Of a stretch of DNA of 7,020 nt, positions 1 through 5,249 are shown in pieces. Every line of letters starts with the position of its first letter. The first letter of the stretch is position 1. Position numbers and translations under genes: made by a program. Source of the DNA: Gorillibacterium sp. (GTDB lineage Bacteria; Bacillota; Bacilli; Paenibacillales; NBRC-103111); the NCBI GenBank assembly GCA_014380705.1, contig JACMJI010000068.1, forward strand, positions 1 through 7,020, read 5' to 3'. The notes beneath the pieces were generated by a model. That model did no database searches and was not told the DNA's origin. It worked only from the letters and a program-made list of their open reading frames with translations.

Positions 1-13
1 ACACGGTAATTAA

Positions 14-157
14 CACGCTAACTGGAAATCCTCCGATAGTCGGGTGGCGCACACAGTAATGGGCCAAGCTGCACAGTATAATGAACACGCTAACTGGAAA
101 TCCTCCCGTTACTTAGTTGTGCATACAGTAATGGGTCACGCTAACTGGAAATCCTCC
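14..157 (+). repeat. Three direct copies of an intergenic repeat
   Basis: A 21-bp block with the core CTAACTGGAAATCCTCC is identical at 14-34, 86-106 and 137-157. A second block, ACAGTAATGGG, occurs at 52-62 and 125-135, with a diverged version at 73-83. Copies two and three lie 51 bp apart and copies one and two 72 bp apart, as if an additional 21-bp partial unit had been added. Copies two and three continue into CCGTTA or CCGGTA, and copy two forms the imperfect palindrome TAAC...GTTA. This fits a dispersed, REP-like intergenic repeat family. It does not look like CRISPR, because the units are degenerate and the spacers are themselves repeated. Confidence 0.85.
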
Positions 158-203
158 CGGTATTTTTGCTCTTTCCAATCAAATCGAGCCAAATCACCTA
201 AAA

Positions 204-280
204 TAACTGGCGTTTTTCCAGTTAAATTGCGGAATTTGGGGTTTTTCTAAGGAAATAACAGGAGGTTTTCCCGTTAACTG
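204..280. repeat. Inverted and degenerate copies of the same repeat family
   Basis: TAACTGG (204-210), a 7-nt spacer and CCAGTTA (218-224) form a perfect 7-bp hairpin built from the core of the upstream repeat. At 261-280 the sequence GGAGGTTTTCCCGTTAACTG is close to the reverse complement of the upstream block (about 16 of 20 positions), so the cluster includes both orientations. The T run is inside the loop and none follows the stem, so it is not a normal terminator. Confidence 0.6.
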
Positions 281-486
281 ATGAATGGAACTAATGAGCG
301 TTAATTCATTCATATTTCGCAACGGGGCACAATGATGAGCATCTAGTTGGGATGACCTTTTCGTCACATGACACGTTCGTCAGCCTTTTTTTCACAAAAT
401 TATAGTCTTTTTTCAGTGAAACTTACTCGCATTTCGGGCTTTAATGATCAAAACGAGTTTGGGTGGGGAAAAGAAGTACGTTCATG

Positions 487-573
487 GTTACTTAAGCGCG
501 ACTCATAATGAATAAAGATGTACCATTACAGTTACTTAAGCGCGACTCATAATGAATAAAGATGTGCCATTAC
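487..573 (+). repeat. 44-bp tandem duplication
   Basis: Two adjacent 43-nt copies (487-529 and 531-573, period 44) differ only at one internal base (A522 versus G566). Each begins GTTACTTAAGCGCGACTC and ends CCATTAC. The near-identity suggests a recent duplication. Because 44 is not a multiple of three, it places ATGAATAAAGATGT in two different frames and gives no sign of coding selection. Confidence 0.92.
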
Positions 574-621
574 TGGAATTTCACTTTCACTTCATAGGCG
601 TAAACGAAGCGAAATCCAGTA
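571..621. repeat. Imperfect inverted repeat (hairpin)
   Basis: TACTGGAATTTCACTTTC (571-588) pairs with the segment ending GAAATCCAGTA (606-621), with a bulged A at 578, one A/C mismatch and a bulged T. The loop is about 17 nt. No T run follows, so it is not an obvious terminator. The form suggests a dispersed intergenic palindromic element. Confidence 0.6.
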
Positions 622-713
622 GAAGTAAATTCCATACCAATCAACCCACGTATTCCGGTGGGATTCGAATTCATGAAAAACCATCGAGTAGAAATGTCTA
701 CTAAAAATAAACG

Positions 714-740
714 TTGCACTCAATTAGAGCTTGTGATAAT
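714..740 (+). promoter_or_regulatory. Candidate sigma-A promoter for rplU
   Basis: TTGCAC at 714-719 resembles a -35 box. GATAAT at 735-740, preceded by TGT, resembles an extended -10. The spacer is 15 bp, shorter than ideal, so the extended -10 may carry most of the activity. A 6-bp palindrome with a 4-nt loop (687-702) lies just upstream of the -35. Transcription would begin near 747 and give a leader of about 120 nt before rplU. Confidence 0.5.
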
Positions 741-746
741 ATAGAT

Positions 747-857
747 CAGTGTGTTGCAAAACATGCCCCAACCGCACGAACCGGGTACAAGTGTGTTATA
801 CCGATTTATCGGTGTTCGCCACCTTGGATGTAGGCGAGTCTAAGACATGAAGGAGGT
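747..857 (+). promoter_or_regulatory. Structured 5' leader of rplU (probable L21 leader)
   Basis: The leader between promoter and start codon can form successive hairpins: ACCGA/TCGGT at 800-804 and 809-813, and TCGCC/GGCGA at 816-820 and 833-837. A conserved-looking purine-rich segment then leads into the ribosome binding site. Firmicute rplU genes are known to carry an autoregulatory L21 leader at this position. I assign it from position and folding. I could not run the covariance model. Confidence 0.55.
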
Positions 858-866
858 GCAACAAAT

Positions 867-1178
867 ATGTACGCAATTTTTGAAACAGGTGGTAAGCAAT
901 ACAAAGTTCAAGAGGGCGATGTCCTTGTTATTGAGAGATTGACTGCTGCGGAAGGCGAAGTTGTAACGTTTGACCGTGTTCTCGCGGTTTCCAACGACAA
1001 CGGTCTGACCATCGGTGCTCCACTCTTAGCAGGTGCTACTGTCTCTGCTAAAGTAGCCAAGCATGACAAAGCTAAGAAAATCGTTATTTTTAAATACAAA
1101 GCTAAGAAGAACTATCGTCGTAAGCAAGGTCATCGTCAGCCGTTCACGCAAATCGTGATCGACAAGATCCAGGCTTAA
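867..1178 (+). CDS. rplU: Large ribosomal subunit protein bL21
   Basis: This 103-residue protein binds 23S rRNA in the 50S subunit. It starts [18 protein letters not shown], the hallmark N-terminus of L21, and ends with the basic stretch [17 protein letters not shown] (about residues 78-94) typical of the family's rRNA-binding tail. Length matches the usual 100-105 residues. The start is set by a strong AAGGAGGTG at 850-858, eight bases before the ATG. It is first in a unit with prp and rpmA, the standard Firmicute order, and its stop is one base from the next start. Identification is essentially certain. Confidence 0.98.
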   Translation: MYAIFETGGKQYKVQEGDVLVIERLTAAEGEVVTFDRVLAVSNDNGLTIGAPLLAGATVSAKVAKHDKAKKIVIFKYKAKKNYRRKQGHRQPFTQIVIDKIQA

Positions 1179-1179
1179 T

Positions 1180-1539
1180 ATGATTCGAGTTCTAATCGAA
1201 CGAAGTAAAGCGGACGGCGCTATCCTCTCGTTCCGGGTTGAAGGACACGCAGATTATGCGGACCCAGGTGAAGATATCGTTTGTGCTGGAGTATCTGCAG
1301 TTACGGTAGGAACGATCAATGCGATCGAGAAACTTACCGGAATTGTTCTGAATAGTCAGATGAAGGACGGCTTTCTGCGTTCGAGGATACCAGCAGACCT
1401 CCTCCATGTAAAGAGGGAACAAGTCCAGCTGCTGCTTGAATCCATGGTGGTCATGCTGCATAATATCGAAGAGTCCTATGGTGAATTTATAGCAGTACGA
1501 TTTCAATCAACCGAAGAAGGAGGTAGACTCAAATGTTAA
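1180..1539 (+). CDS. prp: Ribosomal-processing cysteine protease Prp
   Basis: This 119-residue protein belongs to the YsxB/Prp family, the protease that removes the N-terminal extension of L27 in Firmicutes and related bacteria. The catalytic pair is visible: His23 in the GHADYA motif and Cys35 in DIVCAGVSA. The gene lies between rplU and rpmA, its usual position. It begins one base after the rplU stop (TAATATG) with only a weak ribosome binding site, so translation is probably coupled to rplU. Its last 7 bases overlap the start of rpmA, which encodes its substrate. The substrate carries the matching cleavable leader, so both halves of the processing system are present. Confidence 0.96.
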   Translation: MIRVLIERSKADGAILSFRVEGHADYADPGEDIVCAGVSAVTVGTINAIEKLTGIVLNSQMKDGFLRSRIPADLLHVKREQVQLLLESMVVMLHNIEESYGEFIAVRFQSTEEGGRLKC

Positions 1540-1844
1540 AACTGAATCTTCAGTTGTTCGCATCCAAAAAGGGCGTAGGTTCCACAAAGAATGGTCGTGA
1601 TAGCCAATCAAAGCGCCTTGGCGCAAAGCGTGCGGACGGCCAAACTGTAAATGCAGGTACCATTCTATTCCGCCAACGTGGCACTAAAATTCACCCAGGC
1701 AACAATGTGGGCATCGGTTCCGATGACACGCTGTTCGCTAAAGTGGAAGGCGTTGTAAAGTTTGAACGCTGGGGTCGCGACCGTAAAAAAGTGAGCGTCT
1801 ACCCTACAGTTGTAGCACCTGTTGCAGCATCCGTAGAAGGCTAA
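1533..1844 (+). CDS. rpmA: Large ribosomal subunit protein bL27, precursor form
   Basis: This 103-residue 50S protein has an N-terminal tail that reaches towards the peptidyl transferase centre. It begins [14 protein letters not shown]. The first nine residues form the Firmicute-type extension, and Prp is expected to cut between Phe9 and Ala10. The sequence [16 protein letters not shown] and the later [20 protein letters not shown] are diagnostic for L27. A strong AGAAGGAGGT (1515-1524), inside the end of prp, lies eight bases before the ATG. The leader reads LQLF where I recall LQFF in Staphylococcus aureus, a conservative change beside the cleavage site. An intrinsic terminator follows at 1951-1981. 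Confidence 0.98.
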   Translation: MLKLNLQLFASKKGVGSTKNGRDSQSKRLGAKRADGQTVNAGTILFRQRGTKIHPGNNVGIGSDDTLFAKVEGVVKFERWGRDRKKVSVYPTVVAPVAASVEG

Positions 1845-1849
1845 TCAAT

Positions 1850-1897
1850 CCTCGGGTTAAACCAACGGCTGTCCTCGGACGAGCCGATTAACCGAGG
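1850..1897 (+). other. Imperfect stem-loop downstream of rpmA
   Basis: Three helices can stack: CCTCGG/CCGAGG (1850-1855 with 1892-1897), TTAA/TTAA (1857-1860 with 1888-1891) and CGGCT/AGCCG (1866-1870 with 1882-1886). They are separated by a bulged G and an asymmetric internal loop. No T run follows. It could stabilise the 3' end of the rplU-prp-rpmA transcript, but its role is unknown. Confidence 0.5.
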
Positions 1898-1950
1898 TCG
1901 AATAAAGGATAAGCATTCATAAGCTTATGCTTGATAATCGACGATGGCGA

Positions 1951-1981
1951 ATGCCTCGGCTGCAAAGCCGGGGCATTTTTT
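1951..1981 (+). terminator. Intrinsic terminator of the rplU-prp-rpmA unit
   Basis: ATGCCTCGGCT (1951-1961) pairs with AGCCGGGGCAT (1966-1976) as an 11-bp stem with a single T/G wobble and a GCAA tetraloop. A run of six T residues (1976-1981) follows. This is a textbook rho-independent terminator. It separates ribosomal-protein transcription from spo0B-obgE. Confidence 0.93.
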
Positions 1982-2041
1982 CTACTTTCAGAAAGTATAA
2001 CTAGGCGTATCATTTCTGTGGCCCGCTAAGTCTTGTTCTTG

Positions 2042-2050
2042 TGGTATACT
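2042..2050 (+). promoter_or_regulatory. Candidate extended -10 promoter for spo0B-obgE
   Basis: TGGTATACT (2042-2050) matches the extended -10 form TGnTATAnT. I find no good -35 box at the expected distance. It sits between the rpmA terminator and the spo0B start, where a separate promoter is needed if the terminator is efficient. Transcription would start near 2057, giving a 5' untranslated region of about 40 nt. Confidence 0.5.
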
Positions 2051-2096
2051 TTGGGAATGGAATATAGCGATAGTCGTTAACGGGAGAGAGCTCAAT

Positions 2097-2810
2097 ATGA
2101 GAAAGCAGGGTAGGGTCCGTCTTGCAGCTTTCATATGTTTTGTTAGTGGATTAGGGGTTGCTGTAGCGGCTGAATCCATTGAAATGCGGCTGAGTGCAGT
2201 CTGTTTGTCGGCGGTTGCCGCCTATATTCTCCTACGAGAGCAAGTGAAAAAGGATAAACATAAGCATGAAGAGGAACTGCTAAAGATCCTCTCCCTTTAC
2301 CGTCATGATTGGATGAATCATATTCAGGTTTTGCTGGGCTATATTCGTTTGGGAAAGCCTGAACGAATTGAGGAATATGTGGGTAAAATAAATGCAAAGG
2401 TTCATCAGGAAAGTCACATATCGAAAATAGGCGTTCCTGCGCTGGCCGTTTATTATTATACATTTCAGGCAAACCATCGATTGCTTACTCTTGAGTTTGA
2501 GATTGAGCAGGAAGTTCGACTTGATCGCTTGCCGGATTTAGGAGTCAATACCTCGACGTTAATTTGTCAAGTAATTGAGCTTTTTGCTTCCCAAGTGACG
2601 TCTGACAGTGGACTGCCAAACTTACTTAGCTTAGATTTTGATCAAGAAGAGGACGATATTCTCCTCGATTTTATGTACGAAGGAAGTCTGAAATCAGACT
2701 TCAATAAGAAGCTTGACGCGCTGTTCCATCGTTTTGCCAGAATTGGGCTGCGGGTGGAGCGGGAGCAGACGGAAGTTGGCGTGGCAGTTACTGTCCGCGT
2801 ACCCTTCTAA
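2097..2810 (+). CDS. spo0B: Sporulation phosphotransferase Spo0B with N-terminal membrane segments
   Basis: Spo0B relays phosphate from Spo0F to Spo0A in the sporulation phosphorelay. The phospho-acceptor region SLYRHDWMNHIQVLLGYI is at residues 66-83, with His70 as the expected phosphorylated residue. The C-terminal half (about 130-237) would be the degenerate ATPase-like domain, ending in VTVRVPF. The protein has 237 residues against about 192 for the soluble Bacillus subtilis protein. The difference is an N-terminal addition with two hydrophobic stretches (about 7-25 and 31-46) flanked by basic residues, consistent with a membrane hairpin that leaves the catalytic part inside the cell. GGGAGAGAG at 2082-2090 supports the start. 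It lies directly before obgE, the usual neighbour. Confidence 0.9.
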   Translation: MRKQGRVRLAAFICFVSGLGVAVAAESIEMRLSAVCLSAVAAYILLREQVKKDKHKHEEELLKILSLYRHDWMNHIQVLLGYIRLGKPERIEEYVGKINAKVHQESHISKIGVPALAVYYYTFQANHRLLTLEFEIEQEVRLDRLPDLGVNTSTLICQVIELFASQVTSDSGLPNLLSLDFDQEEDDILLDFMYEGSLKSDFNKKLDALFHRFARIGLRVEREQTEVGVAVTVRVPF

Positions 2811-2828
2811 CCAAAATGAGGTGGCAAT

Positions 2829-4136
2829 ATGTTTATAGATGTAGCGAAGATTTATGTTAAAGCTGGTGATGGGGGTGACGGACTCGTCGCTTTCCGCAGA
2901 GAGAAATACGTTCCTGAAGGTGGTCCTGCCGGAGGTGACGGAGGTAGAGGTGGCTCGATTATTTTCCGTGTAGACGAGGGATTGCGTACGCTGATGGACT
3001 TTCGCTATCAGCGCCATTTCAAGGCAGATCGCGGAATTAAGGGTCGCAATAAGAATATGCACGGTGCTAACGCAGATGATATGGTTGTGCGCATCCCACC
3101 AGGAACGACGATTATCGATGATGATACTAAGGAAGTTATCGGGGACATGACCAGGCACGGCCAACAGGTTGTTGTTGCCAAAGGTGGAAGAGGCGGAAGA
3201 GGCAACACTCGCTTCGTCACGATCTCCAACACCGCTCCTGAAATTGCCGAAAATGGCGAAGAAGGCCAAGAACGCTATATTGTTCTTGAACTTAAAGTTA
3301 TGGCTGATATCGGTCTTGTTGGTTTCCCAAGCGTTGGCAAGTCCACTCTGCTATCTGTTGTATCAGCAGCGCAGCCCAAAATTGCAGCTTACCCTTTTAC
3401 TACACTCACGCCTAATCTTGGTGTAGTTGATGTTGGGGATGGACGCAGCTTTGTCATGGCAGATCTACCCGGACTGATCGAAGGTGCACATACCGGCATC
3501 GGCCTTGGTCACGAATTTTTGCGACACATTGAGCGGACACGGGTTATTATTCATGTCGTGGATGTATCAGGGACAGAAGGCCGTGATCCCTTTGAAGACT
3601 GGGAAAAAATTAACGAGGAACTTAAGCTGTATAGCGTTAAGCTTGAGAATCGTCTACAAATCGTAGCGGCTAACAAAATGGATGTCCCGGAGTCCGAAGA
3701 ACTGCTTCGCGAGTTCCGTGAGAAGCTAATTGAAGCAGGCAGGGAAGACATCCAGGTATTCCCTATCTCGGCAGCTGCCAATCAAGGGGTTCGCGAGCTG
3801 ATATTCCGCGCGGCAGACGTTCTTGATTCCATCCCTACTCAAGCTGCAGTAGAGGAAGTTCCTGATAAAGCAGAACGTAAGGTTTACCACCTAGCTAAAC
3901 AGGATGATGAGAACGACATTACCATTCGCAGAGACAATGAAACGTTCATCGTGGAAAGTCCAAGCATTGAACGGATGCTGAAGCGGATGAACCTAAGCAC
4001 GCATGACGCTTTGTTGCGCTTCGATCGGATCATGAGACAACGTGGAGTCAATGATGAGCTGCGTAATAAAGGAGCCAAAGATGGACATTTTGTCCGCATT
4101 GGTGACTTCGAATTCGAATTTGTCGAGCACGAGTAA
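2829..4136 (+). CDS. obgE: Obg-family GTPase ObgE/CgtA
   Basis: This is an essential GTPase that binds the 50S subunit and links ribosome assembly to stress response and, in Bacillus, to sporulation initiation. All three domains are present in 435 residues. The glycine-rich Obg fold (about 1-158) includes KAGDGGDGLVAFRREKYVPEG. The G domain has G1 GFPSVGKS (165-172), switch region PFTT (189-192), G3 DLPG (212-215), G4 NKMD (282-285) and G5 SAA (314-316). The Obg C-terminal domain spans about 345-431. GAGGTGG (2818-2824) precedes the ATG by four bases, a rather short spacing. The gene is 18 bp behind spo0B and is probably cotranscribed. A terminator follows at 4190-4233. Confidence 0.98.
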   Translation: MFIDVAKIYVKAGDGGDGLVAFRREKYVPEGGPAGGDGGRGGSIIFRVDEGLRTLMDFRYQRHFKADRGIKGRNKNMHGANADDMVVRIPPGTTIIDDDTKEVIGDMTRHGQQVVVAKGGRGGRGNTRFVTISNTAPEIAENGEEGQERYIVLELKVMADIGLVGFPSVGKSTLLSVVSAAQPKIAAYPFTTLTPNLGVVDVGDGRSFVMADLPGLIEGAHTGIGLGHEFLRHIERTRVIIHVVDVSGTEGRDPFEDWEKINEELKLYSVKLENRLQIVAANKMDVPESEELLREFREKLIEAGREDIQVFPISAAANQGVRELIFRAADVLDSIPTQAAVEEVPDKAERKVYHLAKQDDENDITIRRDNETFIVESPSIERMLKRMNLSTHDALLRFDRIMRQRGVNDELRNKGAKDGHFVRIGDFEFEFVEHE

Positions 4137-4189
4137 GCTTTCCAAGCCCACTTATGGTCGAGTAAATCTTATTGTTAATACGAGTACAC

Positions 4190-4233
4190 AACCCTTCTCG
4201 GTGGATATCCATCTACTGAGATAGGGTTTTTTT
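4190..4233 (+). terminator. Intrinsic terminator after obgE
   Basis: AACCCTTCTCGGTGGAT (4190-4206) pairs with ATCTACTGAGATAGGGTT (4211-4228) around an ATCC loop. The stem has one bulged A and two G/U pairs. Seven T residues (4227-4233) follow. This ends the spo0B-obgE unit and isolates the next operon. Confidence 0.92.
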
Positions 4234-4244
4234 GTTTTGTAAAA

Positions 4245-4304
4245 GATTTATCCTTAAGTGATTTATCCTTAAGTGATTTATCCTTAAAAGATTTATCTTT
4301 ATAT
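4245..4304 (+). repeat. Four tandem 15-bp repeats
   Basis: The unit GATTTATCCTTAAGT is exact at 4245-4259 and 4260-4274. It is decayed at 4275-4289 (ends AAAA) and at 4290-4304 (CTTTATAT in place of CCTTAAGT). A fifth trace, GATTTT, follows. Divergence increases away from the terminator, as in a microsatellite-like array. No binding protein is recognised. Confidence 0.9.
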
Positions 4305-4363
4305 GATTTTGGCAGGTTTTATTTTATCACAAGACTGTGGGAATTTGTGGTAACATTACTTTA

Positions 4364-4421
4364 TTAAGGTTTGAGTGGTATACGTGGTTAAGGTTTTAAA
4401 TGGTATACGTGGTTAAGGTTT
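4364..4421 (+). repeat. Direct repeats, 25-bp period, upstream of the accessory-operon promoter
   Basis: TGGTATACGTGGTTAAGG plus TTT is exact at 4376-4396 and 4401-4421. TTAAGGTTT occurs three times (4364-4372, 4388-4396, 4413-4421). Each long copy contains the palindrome GTATAC. The block ends 16 bp before the -35 box at 4438, placing the copies roughly 60 and 85 bases before the predicted transcription start, so they could be activator sites. They could equally be a neutral tandem duplication. Confidence 0.85.
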
Positions 4422-4437
4422 GGAAAAAAAGAAACCA

Positions 4438-4466
4438 TTGGCTCCGTATTTCGTTTTAATTATAAA
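4438..4466 (+). promoter_or_regulatory. Sigma-A-type promoter of the accessory operon
   Basis: TTGGCT (4438-4443) and TATAAA (4461-4466) are separated by exactly 17 bp, matching the -35 and -10 consensus at four and five of six positions. Transcription would start near 4473, just ahead of the ribosome binding site AGGAGGTG (4481-4488). The position implies that translation cannot begin at the upstream TTG at 4420. Confidence 0.68.
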
Positions 4467-4494
4467 TCGTAGAGTTGCAGAGGAGGTGCATACA

Positions 4495-5235
4495 TTGACG
4501 ACTATGAAATATATAAAACTGATGATGTTAATTCTAGGCTTAGCCCTTTTGAATATTGTTGTTTTGTCCCCTGGTTTGTTAGGAATTGAAATTGGTGGGG
4601 ACAGCGCTTTGGGGACAGCACTCGGGATAACCTTGTTGTTGATGAGCCTAGTTGTGTTGCTATACGGGAGTTACATCCTACTTTTTAAGCCATCTCTCGC
4701 TACCCCAACAAAAGAAATCAGAACACATGATGATTACTTGGATGCTTTGACCTATTACAGCCACAAAAAAGCTCTGGGGGGAGATATTACGCTTGCCGTA
4801 GAGCAGTTAAACCGAATAAAGAAGAAGTCAGAGACCTTGTTAAGTGTTCTTAACCAACGATTCGATCCAAATGAGCTTAGCTACAAAAAGTTTCATTCCG
4901 TCATTCTTGAGGTTGAAAAATTGTTTTACCTTAATGTAAGGGGGATTCTTAACAGGCTTGGTGTTTTTGACGAATCAGAATTCCAAACGACCACAAATCA
5001 AAGGGCTAAACAGTTTTCTCAGGAGCTCATCCAGGAAAAGACGAATATTTACAATGAGTACATGACTTTTGTAAAAGGTTCGCTTGAGGGAAATGAGGAA
5101 ATTTTGCTAAAGCTGGATAAGTTGCTATTGGAAATATCTCGGTTGGATAGTTTAGAAATAGGAGATATCGAGAATATGCCGTGTATGCAGGAGATTGACT
5201 CCTTAATAAAGCAAACCAAATTTTATAGGCAATGA
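4495..5235 (+). CDS. Two-helix membrane protein with helical cytoplasmic domain, possibly XpaC-like
   Basis: I do not recognise this gene with confidence. Starting at TTG 4495 it encodes 246 residues. AGGAGGTG (4481-4488) lies six bases before this TTG. The open frame extends up to TTG 4420, but that start has no ribosome binding site and precedes the promoter at 4438-4466. Two hydrophobic stretches (about residues 7-30 and 40-64) form a membrane hairpin. The remaining 180 residues are charged and mostly helical, with likely coiled-coil parts (about 96-120 and 170-245). The layout resembles XpaC-type proteins, which in B. subtilis are encoded next to the TelA relative YaaN, and a probable telA start lies two genes downstream. 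The next gene begins 14 bp later, so the two are probably cotranscribed and may act together at the membrane. Confidence 0.8.
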   Translation: MTTMKYIKLMMLILGLALLNIVVLSPGLLGIEIGGDSALGTALGITLLLMSLVVLLYGSYILLFKPSLATPTKEIRTHDDYLDALTYYSHKKALGGDITLAVEQLNRIKKKSETLLSVLNQRFDPNELSYKKFHSVILEVEKLFYLNVRGILNRLGVFDESEFQTTTNQRAKQFSQELIQEKTNIYNEYMTFVKGSLEGNEEILLKLDKLLLEISRLDSLEIGDIENMPCMQEIDSLIKQTKFYRQ

Positions 5236-5249
5236 AAGGGTGATTGGGC

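Larger units (their letters stand above)
1..713. other. Gene-poor intergenic region upstream of the rplU promoter
   Basis: No reading frame here has both a ribosome binding site and a recognisable product. The stretch contains a degenerate repeat cluster (1-280), an unremarkable segment at about 281-486, a 44-bp tandem duplication (487-573), an imperfect hairpin (571-621) and small palindromes at 645-662 and 687-702. A 68-codon frame at 44-250 simply translates the repeats (the peptide ANWKSSRY appears twice). A 50-codon frame at 552-704 has no Shine-Dalgarno sequence. I see no tRNA, rRNA or mobile-element gene in it. Confidence 0.7.

Noticed and set aside
14..157. Possible CRISPR array
   Set aside because: Only three 21-bp blocks with unequal spacing. 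The sequences between them are themselves related, and no cas gene is visible.
204..224. TAACTGG/CCAGTTA hairpin as a terminator
   Set aside because: The T run is inside the loop and the sequence after the stem is not T-rich. It fits the repeat family better.
44..250. 68-codon open frame on the + strand
   Set aside because: It is the translation of the intergenic repeats (ANWKSSRY occurs twice), has no ribosome binding site and does not resemble a protein family.
369..392. Possible terminator: TGAC/GTCA followed by seven T residues
   Set aside because: The stem is only 4 bp and is separated from the T run by several bases. Too weak, and no gene ends just upstream.
552..704. 50-codon open frame starting MNKDVPLLEF
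   Set aside because: No Shine-Dalgarno sequence precedes it, its start lies in a tandem duplication and its body runs through an inverted repeat. It is probably a by-product of repeat DNA.
2694..3269. 191-codon open frame on the - strand
   Set aside because: It lies opposite the end of spo0B and the start of obgE, both certain genes. It has no recognisable motif or ribosome binding site, so it is a shadow frame.
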